Assembly: GCF_027244095.1 (NCBI RefSeq)
Contig: NC_069659.1
Span: 29,606,501-29,670,500, forward strand
Reading direction: 5' to 3'
DNA from: Hemicordylus capensis
Taxonomy: Eukaryota; Chordata; Lepidosauria; Squamata; Cordylidae
Length of the DNA: 64,000 nt
Shown: piece by piece, positions 23,030 to 32,456 of the stretch
How the letters are laid out: every line of letters starts with the position of its first letter
Position numbering within the stretch: the first letter of the stretch is position 1
The notes under the pieces: generated by a model
What the model was told of the DNA's origin: nothing
Databases searched by the model: none
The model's input: only the letters and a program-made list of their open reading frames with translations
Translations under genes and position numbers: made by a program

Positions 23030-23310
23030 ATTAAGTGCCATCAAGTCGGTGTCTACTCTTAGTGACCACGAAGATAGATTCTCTCCAGGATGATCTGTCT
23101 TCAACTTGGCCTTTAAGGTCTCTCAGTGGTGCATTCATTGCTGTCGTAATCGAGTCCATCCACCTTGCTGCTGGTTGTCCTCTTCTTCTCTTTCCTTCAA
23201 CTTTTCCCAGGATTATGGACTTCTCAAGGGAGCTGGGTTTTTGCGTAATGTGTCTGAAGTATGATAGTTTGAGCCTGTCATTTGTGCCTCGAGTAAAAAT
23301 TCTGGATTGA
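23030..23310 (-). mobile_element. Bov-B LINE 3' end
   Basis: The minus strand reads SQSRIFTRGTNDRLKLSYFR, then ILGKVEGKRRRGQPAARWMD and MNAPLRDLKGQVEDRSSWRE. This is the conserved Bov-B C-terminus, followed by the characteristic 3' UTR ('cacttaatc' type) near 23.03 kb. Confidence 0.9.
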
Positions 23311-23530
23311 GAAGGCATATTATATTATATTATATTATATTATATTATTCATTTTCTATCCCACCCTTCCAAAAACAGCTCAAGGCAGTTTACACAGAGA
23401 AATAACAAATAAATAAGATGGATCCCTGTCTCCAAAGGCCTCACAATATAAAGAGAAACATAAGACAGACACCAGCAACAGTCACTGGAGGTACTGTGCT
23501 GGGGGTGGATAGGGCCAATAAATATATTGA
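23311..23530 (+). repeat. (TATAT)n array plus dispersed SINE-like repeat
   Basis: A short TTATA array (23311-23348) leads into the family at 1.6 kb ('aaaaacagctcaaggcagttt', 'agacaccagcaacagtcact'). Confidence 0.7.
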
Positions 23531-24244
23531 CTTACTGACACCTGTCATTTTGGGTTCATAGTTAACTCTTTAGGTTAGCAACTAAGTTTTCAGAACCACT
23601 AGGACAAGGGAGTGGTCAGAAGAGGGTCAAAGTCTCATTATCCACTGGATAATCCCGAAACGCCCTGCTTTCAGCTCCTATAGCCACCATTCCCATCTTT
23701 TGCATATGGGGCTGGCACCTGGTGGATCTGAAGGGAGGCCATGCTTGGTAGCTCCAAGGCTACCAGTTGCTGACTACAAGATTACTCCATATGATTCTGA
23801 TGCCTCATTCTTTCAGGTACCGAGAAGCAGGAACTTGCTTACCCATTGGATTGGAAACAGCTTGTTTGTTCCACAAGGAGAGTTTTGTGTACAAATCATT
23901 CATTACCTGAAGATCTTAATAGAGATCATGCCTTAATTTCCAAACAGGCAAATACACATTGTGCTTCCTGGAAGCAATTCCAAGTTGCTTTTCCAGTGGA
24001 GAAAGGAAAAGAAAAAAGAAAGTTGCCTCCTTGGCTCAAGTGCCCCCACTGCTTGACTCTGGTACCCAGGAAATGCACACATCCTTCCTCTGCTGCACAT
24101 GCACTTTCTTAATCAGGATGTTTGCCAGTATCTTATATACATTTTAAAAAGAGTTGGAAATGTTATGAATAGAGAACCAGAGAACTTGTAGGCAAGTGGG
24201 AGGTATCAGTATACTTGTCCAGTGTATAAGAAATTGTATTTCTT
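23531..24244. other. No gene seen
   Basis: No exon, RNA gene or recognised repeat. The open frame at 23700-23936 has no domain I know. Confidence 0.4.
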
Positions 24245-24455
24245 ATTAAAGGTTAATCATGAATGTGCTCATTCTTTACAAGGTCTCTCTTTTGTGCCAT
24301 GAAGAATTGCATTCACTGAACTTCAGTTTCAAACTATGTCCTCAGCTTTTTTAGTTGAAAGACTGAGACAAATTCCTAAAGAATTATGAATTACATACCG
24401 ATCTCAATATCAGGAGCATAGAGAGAGATTTCTAAGAGAAATCCCATTCTGAAAC
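24245..24455 (+). mobile_element. LINE ORF2 C-terminal fragment, second copy
   Basis: Closely similar to 22540-22800 ('gaatgtgctcattctttac', 'gtctctcttttgtgccatg') with a gap. Same LINE family. Confidence 0.6.
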
Positions 24456-24639
24456 ACTTCAGATTTGGAGCTCATTCTGACACCATGTTTGACACCACAG
24501 AAATCTGAATGTCTCTGAGGATTTCGTTAAGCAATTCTACTGCTCTGAGGGTAACTCTGCACCACAGATTAATATCAGTTTGGTATCAGTTTAACTGTCC
24601 CTGTTTCCCTACCAAGGATTCTGGGAACTTCCTGTTGTG

Positions 24640-24840
24640 GTGGTGCCATTGAGTTGGTGTTGACTCCTGGAGACTACAGAGCCATGTGTTTTTCTTTGGT
24701 AGAATACAGGAAGGGTTTACAATTTCCATCTCCCATGCAGTATAAGGTGATGCCTTTCAGCATCTTCTTATATCGCTGCTGCCTGATATAGGTGTTTCCC
24801 GTAGTCTGGGAAACATACCTGCGGGGATTCAAACCAGTTA
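24640..24840 (-). mobile_element. tRNA-derived SINE with Bov-B-like tail
   Basis: On the minus strand the head contains the 'tttgaatccccgcaggtatg' box B and the tail reads 'caacaccaactcaatggcac'. Same family as 19985-20215. Confidence 0.7.
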
Positions 24841-25147
24841 GTTTGGTGAAAATTCTAATAGATCCCTAGTTCCTTCTCCTCCCACAGATGTAGAGCTGGA
24901 TTGAGTGAGAAGAGAGAAGGACTATTTAGTCTATGGAGTAGAGATGTTTTGCAGCACAGATCACAGGAACATAGGAAGCTGCCTTTTACTGAGTCAAAAC
25001 ATTGGTCCATCTAGCTCAGTATTGTCTACACAGACTGGAAGCAGCTTCTCCAAGGTTGCAGGCAGGAGTCTCCCTCAGCTCTATCAAGGAGATGCCAGGG
25101 AGGGAACTTGGAACCTTCTGCATGCAATGTCAATATCTCAATGTTTT

Positions 25148-25269
25148 GGATTTCCGGTTCCGACGCTGACCGAGCAAGACGCTTCTCTTTGAGTTTGTGA
25201 GTGTTTGCACTATATGTGTTTGTCTTTTGATGTTGTGAAAATTGAATAAAAAGTATATGCAAAAAAAAT
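25148..25269 (+). mobile_element. 122-bp poly(A) retroposon with 15-bp target duplication
   Basis: The perfect duplication ATATCTCAATGTTTT flanks it at 25133-25147 and 25270-25284. It starts GGATTTCCGGTTCCGACG and ends 'gaataaaaagtatatgc' plus a run of A. A poly(A) end and a 15-bp duplication are the marks of LINE-driven insertion. The body may be a 5' and 3' end of an L1-type element joined by an internal deletion, or an unrecognised small RNA or SINE. Confidence 0.85.
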
Positions 25270-25321
25270 ATATCTCAATGTTTTAATTGACTTTAATTTA
25301 ATTGACCACTTTTTGAAAGGG

Positions 25322-25540
25322 GAGGTACAGAAATGTAAGTAAGTATGCAAGTAAGTACATAAGTAAGTAAGTAATAAATATAAATAAAGTAAGTAATAAA
25401 TATAAATATAGATGCTCTGCTCAGAGTAAGTAAGCAAGTATGTAAGTAAGTAAATACTTAAGTAAGTATGAATGTATGTAATTAATTAATTAAGTAAGTA
25501 ATAAACAAATAAACAAACAAATCAATCAATAAATGTAGCT
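25322..25540. repeat. (AAGT)n/(AAAT)n array
   Basis: Imperfect tetranucleotide array with AAGT, AAAT and AATC phases and an unrelated stretch ('gatgctctgctcagagt') in the middle. Confidence 0.9.
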
Positions 25541-25799
25541 GCTCTGCTTGGAGTGTTCCCATACCCTAAGGGGACTACCTTGCAGTACTCGCACATGTCG
25601 TCTCCCATTCAAATGCAAACCAGAGTGGACCTTGCTTAGCAAAGAGGACAATTCATGCTTGCTACCTCAAGACCCGCACTCCTCCTCCACTGTGATACAA
25701 AATACTGAAATGACCCCCTTGCCTTTCTCATGCGCTCGTCCTTCCCAGGAAGTTAACCAGCTTCCTGGTATGGGAGGCAGCAATTAAAAGCAACTAGGG

Positions 25800-25930
25800 A
25801 TGAGAATGTGGCAGGTGCAGAAGAAAGGAGATTCCATTGCCTTCCACCTGCTGCTGTGTTCAGTTATGAAGGAGTGGAGCATGACAGGTGTTGCCCAGGA
25901 CAGCCAAGTCCCACAGGAGTGGTCTGCGGC
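25800..25930 (+). promoter_or_regulatory. Partial duplicate of the gene B upstream block
   Basis: The stretch 'ggagtggagcatgacaggtg' followed by 'cccaggacagccaagtccc' matches 'ggagcagcagagcatggcgggtg' and 'ctcaggacagccaagccctg' at about 28.28-28.34 kb, in the same orientation and 2.4 kb upstream. The exon and donor part that follows in the 28.45-kb copy is missing here, so this is probably a non-functional remnant. Confidence 0.45.
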
Positions 25931-26939
25931 TTATCTGGATGGAAGGTGGGGGGATCCTTTGGAGCATGGAAGGTTGAAGTGAGAGAGAAGTGGCAGAAAG
26001 CTTGGAGGGTGGACTGTTTGAGGAAATGACTGTTGTGGTTTGGGGGCAGTTATTGTGTGATTCTGTTTTGGCGAGGTTGGAGGGCAGATTAGATCTTTAG
26101 GTTCGGTAGGGTTTGACATGATGTTATAAAATAAAAGATAAGCATTTACTTGAATAATTAGAACAGGCACATTTGAGGACACTTTATATGTTTTCCAGGT
26201 TTTGTTCTCAATAAAAATAAGTAAACCTTAACATCTGATTTGTTCTTCTCAGATCCACTTATCTTCAATCTTTGAACACATGTTCTGAGATCTGTAGCAG
26301 GCTATTGGGATGGGAAATCACATTTCACCGCCCCGCTCCTCCTGCTCACAGCCTTCCCAGATCCATGAGGAGGAGAGACTCTTTGCCCTCCAAAGGCAGA
26401 TGGGGCAAAGCTGGAGAGCTGCGAAGGGAGAAGAAGACTATAGATCCCTGTGAGGCAACAAGAATGATGTAGAATAATGGGCGTAAATGATTGAGGGTGA
26501 CGTATAACCACTGGGATGCTCATAAATCCAAGTAGGGTCAGGGGACTGGTGCCCAAGGACGGTGTCTACTATAGCCTGTTGGTGACATGCCATTACAAGT
26601 TATTGGAAGCATCTGTTACCATCTCATTGCAAGTTTTTTTGATCCCAAGCACTTTTGATATAAAGCTGCCTCTGTGGTGGACATGGATGCTACAGATATC
26701 GACAGCCACTATCATTATAGAATTATTATATAATAACAATATTGTCAAATATAATAGTACATTAGGCAATATTACATGGGGATGGTGGATGAAATGCCAC
26801 AGGGCACTTAGACTCATTGTGGCTGATCCTGACCTGGAAGACAGAGTTGCAGAACACTGAACAGAAAGTTTTATTATTTTTTAACTTCTTAAACGGGGTA
26901 TAATAGATCATGTTTTTAACTGAGGGTTTAGCAAGATAT
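25931..26939. other. No gene seen
   Basis: No recognisable exon or repeat. The 114-codon frame at 26516-26860 has no domain I know and lacks splice context. Confidence 0.4.
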
Positions 26940-27650
26940 TGAGGCTGCCCTCATGAGCAGCTTAGCCCAGGCACTGCTCACCCACCTAACCCTTAAGTTG
27001 GGGTAAGTAGTGAGGTGGCCAGATCTGCAGATGACACCAAACTCTTTTGGGTAGTGAAATCCAAAACAGATTGTGAGGAGCTCCAAAAGGATCTATCCAA
27101 ATTGTGTGAGTGGACAACAAAATGGCAAATGCGTTTCCGTGCTGGCAAGTGTAGATGCACGTTGGGATGAAGAATCCCAATTTCAAGTATACGCTGATGG
27201 GATCTGAGTTGTCAGTGACTGACCAGGAGAGGGATCTTGGGGTTGTGGTGGACAGCTCATTGAAAATGTCAACTCAATGTGCGGCAGCTGTGAAAAAAGC
27301 CAATTCCATGCTAGGGATCATTAGGAAGGGGATTGAAAATGAAACTGCTAATATTATAACGCCCTTATACAAAATGATGGTGATTGGAATGGCTTTAAGA
27401 GCAGTTTGGATAACTTCATGGAGGAGAGCTCTATCAACGGCTACTAGTCAGAGGGCTATAGGTCACCTCCAGCCTCCGAGGCAGGATGCCTCTGAATACC
27501 AGTTGCAGGGGAGTAACAGCAGGAGAGAGAGCATGCCTGCAACTCCTGCCTGTAGGTTCCCAGTGCCATCTGGAGGGCCACTGTATGAAACGGGATGCTG
27601 GACTAGATGGGCCTTGGGCCTGATCCAGCCAGGCTGTTCTTATGTAACCT
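26940..27650 (+). mobile_element. CR1 LINE, internally deleted 3' part
   Basis: Frames read ADDTKLFWVVKSKTDCEELQ, then LCEWTTKWQMRF, then SVTDQERDLGVVVDSSLKMS and KKANSMLGIIRKGIENETAN, which is the CR1 reverse transcriptase thumb region. At about 27.38 kb it jumps to the 3' tail also seen at 330-590, so the thumb-to-tail part is deleted. Confidence 0.88.
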
Positions 27651-28189
27651 GACTTTGAACCTTGGCAGGTCATCATCTGGGCCAATCATTGTTGGGAGTG
27701 GCCGCTCCAAGCGTGGTGGCTGCTCTAATGTGAGCAGCTGCTGTACTCATGGTGTGGCACAAACTGAGATGTGGGAGGGGTGAAGGCCTCCATATACATT
27801 GAGGTGTCAAGCAAAAGCCATTTTCTTCCATCAGGCACCTGGCCCATTATTTTGTTGTTTATGTAGGCCCCTGCTGGCTCTTTTCTGCTGATCTCCACCA
27901 CTGCAGGAGGCCCAATAGATTGTCCAAGCACTGAAAAAAGGGCCCCTCCTAGCACTGAAAAAAACAGGATTGTGTGGAGGCAACCACCATGGGAAACCAC
28001 TCTCTCATTGGAAGTTGATTGCCAAAATGACCCCAGTTTGAACAATAGTGAAGATCACTGGTGTAGAAAATACTAAACTAGGTGGACCATTGATTTGGCT
28101 TGGTATATGGCAGCTTGCTATGTTCCTCATGCAAAACCTGAAATGATGCCCCAGCCTTTCCTAAGGACACCCTTTTCACATTCACAGGC
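27651..28189. other. No gene seen
   Basis: Non-coding upstream sequence of gene B without a recognised repeat, apart from a short SINE-body remnant near 28.08-28.12 kb ('tatggcagcttgctatgttcc'). Confidence 0.4.
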
Positions 28190-28454
28190 TAATGGGCTTC
28201 CTGCTTTGGACACACCTTTGAAGAGGTGAGGTAAGGTAGGCACAAAAGGAATGCTGACTCCATAGCCTTTTCTCTGCTTACTGAATGATGGAGCAGCAGA
28301 GCATGGCGGGTGCTGCTCAGGACAGCCAAGCCCTGCCCTTCACTGCCTTTCACTGCCCTGCCCTCTGTTCCCTGCCCTGCCCACATTCATATTTCCGTGC
28401 TCTGCCCAGGGTCTCTCTCATTCTTCCTGTAGGAGAGCTGGCAGTGCTGAGACT
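28190..28454 (+). promoter_or_regulatory. Probable promoter and untranslated first exon of gene B
   Basis: Conserved with the minus-strand block at 8671-8860 upstream of gene A. Shared parts are a 'gatggagcagcag' stretch, 'gctcaggacagcc', 'ccctgcccacattcatattt' (a possible TATA-like site near 28.39 kb), and 'gctgagactgtaagtagaatt', a strong donor leaving the exon end at 28454. The partner acceptor would be CAG at 32429-32431, so the intron is about 4 kb. The start site is inferred to lie about 30 bp after the AT-rich site. Confidence 0.55.
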
Positions 28455-28554
28455 GTAAGTAGAATTGCACTGCTCTGTTCCCAGGAGCTTAGCAAGGGGG
28501 GAAGGGTGGAGGAGTCTCCGTCCCTGTCAGGTCTGGAGGGAAAAATTGGAAGAT

Positions 28555-28745
28555 GCTTTATATACTGAGCTAGACCATCGGTCCATGTAGCTCAGTATTG
28601 TCTACCTTGATGGGCAGCAATTCTCCAGGGCTTCATGATGGGCAGCAGTTCTCCAGGGCTTCCAGCTCGCAATGGAGATGCCCTTGACTGAACTGGGGTT
28701 TGTCTGCATACAAAGCAGATGCTCTATCACTGAGCTACAGCCTTT
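28555..28745 (-). mobile_element. tRNA-derived SINE
   Basis: The minus strand starts 'gctgtagctcagtgatagag' with an anticodon-like 'catctgctttgtatgcag', and runs into the common body. The stretch 'gatgggcagcagttctccagg' is tandemly doubled near 28.61-28.66 kb, a local duplication inside the SINE. Confidence 0.8.
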
Positions 28746-29487
28746 GTCCTTACGGAGCCCCAACTGGGCTGACCAGTTCTTGCCAAACAAAAATGAGGCA
28801 AAGAAAACAAAAAAGTCCAGCCAAACTGTTCTTCCTAAAAGTGTTTGGGGAGAGGCACAAGAGGAGGAAGGGCCACAATTCCTGAAAGTTTCCCCTGATT
28901 TTTTGCGATTGGCTTCAGTTTGCCTATCTTGCCTCAAATTTTGGTTTTCCATGTTATGGTGACTCACCTGCTGGGAGAGACCATGCCTGGCAAAGACCCA
29001 GCTTCTCTTTTCCTCCCCAAATAGGGCTTGACCCTACAGACCCCTCTAGACTGGGGGTTTAGAGCCTTTTAAAACCAATGTACCCCTTCTGACACAGACC
29101 TTCCGTTCAGGTACCTCATAGAGATTTAGGCCAGATTCAGATGTAACATGCAACCGTGAAGCCACGGTTTCAATTGTATACTGTGAATTGTGCTGCAAAT
29201 ATTCATCAAATGGTGACCCGCCAAGGGAGCCCCTCCCTTCTGCTCATTTCCCCAGGCCTATCCAAGCAAGCTCCATGGCCCGACTGTGGGCAAAGCATCA
29301 GCATGTCAGCGGAGTGGCCATGATTGGCCATGTTCTCAAAGGGGGCATGCTGAGCACAATCGTGGATTTTTGGAGCACTCTGCCCACCCTTGACATGGAA
29401 AGGGCATTTAAATCCCTTCAAATGCCATGCCATGCCAGTGCTTCTTTTGACAATGATGGTACTGCTGCTCCCCCCATGCAGGGCCTG
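28746..29487. other. No gene seen; intron of gene B
   Basis: Non-coding under the gene model proposed. Frames near 28.67-28.96 kb lack domains. Confidence 0.4.
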
Positions 29488-29726
29488 TAGGGGAGTGCAC
29501 GGAACCAGCTGGTCCATTTCAGTTCGAGTCTGGACCAGACTGAAACGGATTGGAACCTCCTCGAACCCCCCCCCCCCCGTTTCGGTCCAGTCCGGTGTGG
29601 GTGGGTTTGCTAATATTACACACACACACACACACACACACTTACTACATACCCACTTTGGAGGGGATTGTTGAAAGCGGCGGGGGAAACATGTCCAACA
29701 TTGAACATGTTTCCACATCCCTAGTG
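29488..29726. mobile_element. hAT-type element with TAGGG ends and internal (CA)n
   Basis: The left end is TAGGGGAGTGCACGGAACC and the right end is CCACATCCCTA. A poly-C run and a (CA)n array lie inside. I could not confirm a clean 8-bp duplication. Confidence 0.6.
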
Positions 29727-29819
29727 CCATGCACCCAAACAGTCTTGCAAAAGCATGATTTTGGCAGGGGGGTGGTCGGGGGTGGGAAAGCCAGTCTACT
29801 TGGGAGGACCACGGAGTTG

Positions 29820-31450
29820 AGCCCTTGGTCTCCCTTTGGATTGCAGGCTCATCAGTCAAGCTAATCCCCCAAAGGCCCCCCCTGTTTTTGTGCCCCCCCA
29901 ACTGTCTATGGTAAAAAAAAATGGCACAGGGTTGCTGCAACCCACCCACCCTCCATGAAGCCTTGTACACACCCAAAGGAGATTTGGACACTCCATGTGG
30001 GAGGAACACTCAGTACTTGAATGGATCTTTAACCCCATTTAAAATTCCCGGATTCTGTTGCACCATATGCAGATTTGCCACTGCGGGGAATCGGTGGAGA
30101 GGGGATCTCTGATTGCCAGTGACTCCAGGAGAGCAGGGTCATTGTTTCAGGGCACAAGCAAGGATGCACGTGTCCACATGGGCAGGCTGACTGGCAGGAG
30201 TCACCCTTTGGCAGCTAATTGGTGACAGTGGGAAAGACAGCAAGAATAGTTGCCAGGATACCCGTACCTGTGGCTTTCCTCCACAGAGCAACCTGGCTCG
30301 ATATAGAGCCCCAATGGCCTGTCACTCACATGAGAGAGCTGTCTGTGAGGAAGGGGATGTTTCATTTCCTCAAATTATTAGAGATATGTTGCTCATCAGT
30401 TCTCTCTCCTCTGCTCTGATGGTTCTTCTCATGAGTTGTGAGGGGGTGTCCCCACGGCCTGGCACTCTCTTGAGCGAGCCTGGGCTGCTCTGGGTCAGCA
30501 TCCATTGCTATCACACAGATGGAGAAAAGCTCCTTTGATTGGAGTACTGCTGACCCTGGTGACTAGCCATGCTCATGAGTAAGCCTAGGGACCAGAAACC
30601 CACAAAGGGGAAAGGGCTGGGCCCCCCTTTCCCAACAATTCTGTGCTGGGGGGGGGAAATAGAACTTGGCTGCTCAAGAATCCCTGAATGGGGCAGCATT
30701 TTATACCCAACCCCACACCCTGCCCCCCCGGCCAAATATTCTCCCCCTAGTGCTGTGATGGGGTGCCTTGCATATTTATTTGATTTACTTGTTTGATTTA
30801 TATACTGCCCTTCCAAAAATGGCTCAGGGTGTTCTACATCAAAACAAACACAATTAAAATCAATTAACAATTAAAATCAAAACTAAATTGATTGAACAAT
30901 CAAAATCATCTAAACATTAATATCATTAACATTAAAACAATTTAAATCAACATTATACATTTAAAACCATGAATCTAATTAAAAGCTTGGGTGAATACAG
31001 TAGATGTGTCTTTAGTGCCTTTTGAAAAGTTGCCAGAGATGGGGAGGCTCTTATTTCCACAGGGAGTGCATTCCAAAGCCCGGGGCAGCGATGGAGAAGG
31101 CCCATCCCCGAGTAGCTGCCAGATGGGTTTGTGGCAACTGCAGACGAACCTCTCCAGATGATCTTAACAGGTGGTGGGGCTTATTGTGAAGAAGAAGTTC
31201 TCTTATGTTGCCAACTGGAGTGTTTGTGCTTGTGAACATACATCCTTGTTGCTTCTTCCTTCTTAGGGAGCAAAGCACCCAGAGTCCGTCCTGATATCCC
31301 ATCCCCTTTCTTTCCTGCTTGCTAGGTGAGGGGGCAAGGGACATAATGGGAAGAGGGAATCCCCCTGTGTGACTGCCTCTTGATAGGCTGACAAGTCTGG
31401 GATGGGATGCGGCGGTGTGCTTGTTTCCAAGTAAGTCCATAGCTGGATAG
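29820..31450 (+). repeat. Segment homologous to 60.0-61.08 kb upstream of gene D
   Basis: Collinear matches to the D side include 'tgacactccatgtg'-like text (29.98 / 60.09 kb), 'taagcctagggaccaga' (30.58 / 60.52), 'aagggctgggcccc' (30.61 / 60.55), 'ggagagcaaagcaca'-like text (31.27 / 60.76), 'ggggcaagggacata'-like text (31.33 / 60.82) and 'caagtctgggatggga' (31.39 / 61.03). This block lies in the first intron of gene B, so the D locus carries part of a B-type locus. Confidence 0.75.
30775..31215 (-). mobile_element. L2/CR1-like LINE 3' end
   Basis: The minus strand reads LLRSSGEVRLQLPQTHLAAT, then the AT-rich 3' tail ('aatcaattaaaattaa' type) down to 'tatataaatcaaacaag'. It is the same family as 47335-48245. 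It is absent from the homologous 60-61 kb block, so it inserted after that duplication or was lost there. Confidence 0.75.
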
Positions 31451-31639
31451 GCGAGAGGAGAGGCGGGGCTGGTGACTGGAGAAGTGGCCAGTGAGATGTG
31501 CCGCGGGTATGGAGCAGGCTTGATCCCAGGCACATTTTCACCACCACTTTCATGATTTGGTGTGAAAATCAGCAATCAAAGTTAATTATGGAAGCATCAG
31601 GGATCGGAAGTAACCGATCAAACCAGAAGTCTCGGTGGT

Positions 31640-31792
31640 GAACCTTTGTGCAAACCTAAGGTTCAGATTGGAGTTTGGCGAGGCAAACCAGAGGTTGCTT
31701 TTGCCGCAAAACCGCGGTTTCCAGAATTCAGATGTACTGGAGTTCCAACCTCTGCCCCGCTTAACTCCAGTTTTGTTTTACATCTGAATCTC

Positions 31793-31826
<34 letters not shown>

Positions 31827-31860
31827 AAATACATTTTAAGAAATTATTTATCATATGTAT
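31640..31860. repeat. MITE-like fragment plus (GT)n array
   Basis: The stretch 'ggcaaaccagaggttgctttt' and 'ccaacctctgccccgctta' matches, reversed, the repeat at 59.50-59.73 kb. A (GT)n run lies at about 31790-31828. Confidence 0.6.
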
Positions 31861-32456
31861 ATACCCCCTTCCAGCCAGCCATTCAGAAGAAGAAGAGGAG
31901 ATCTTTACTCCTCCTTTCCCCCCTTTGGCACCAGGGACATCACTGAGAATGATTGGCTTCAAGCCAGCAATCCTTATAGAGGAACAAATTGCATAGCTGC
32001 AGGAGGGCTCTCACTTGGAGCTCTTCTAGTACCCCTAGGAGTATTGGTGCTCTCCTTGAGGAATTCCTGCTCCAGATAACACCCCACATTCCATTACTGG
32101 ATTCCCCCCATTTTTGCCAAGTGTAATCTTTATGTATGGTAAGGAAAAAGTCACTCACCATAGCCCCGTCCCTCCCACTGTCTTCAGAATATTTTCTAGT
32201 TGTGCTTTGCTGTGGCATTGAAAAGGACCCAATCCACATTGCCAGCAACCTTTAGCTGCTGGTGGGACTCAAACTATGGTCCAAAAAGCCAGATAGACAA
32301 TGTATAGAATTAACCCAATGTAAGCATGTTTCTAAAAAGCAGAACTAATGTAAGTGTGGCTGGGGGACACCCACCAAACTTCCAAACTGTCCCTTCTCAG
32401 ACCTGTTATTCATCTACTATGTTTTTTGCAGGTAGATCCAAAGCAGAGCATCTTCC

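Larger units (their letters stand above)
24963..25700 (-). mobile_element. SINE (5S-like head family), split by a retroposon and a tetranucleotide array
   Basis: The SINE body at 24963-25120 and the head at about 25540-25700 are separated by the 122-bp insertion at 25148-25269 and the AAGT-type array at 25322-25540. Confidence 0.65.

Noticed and set aside
28690-28745. Possible tRNA gene
   Set aside because: The tRNA-like head continues directly into a SINE body, so it is a SINE and not a tRNA gene.
29206-30009. 267-codon open frame on the minus strand
   Set aside because: It runs through a hAT element with a (CA)n array (a Cys-Val repeat in translation) and has no domain; it is chance openness in low-complexity DNA.
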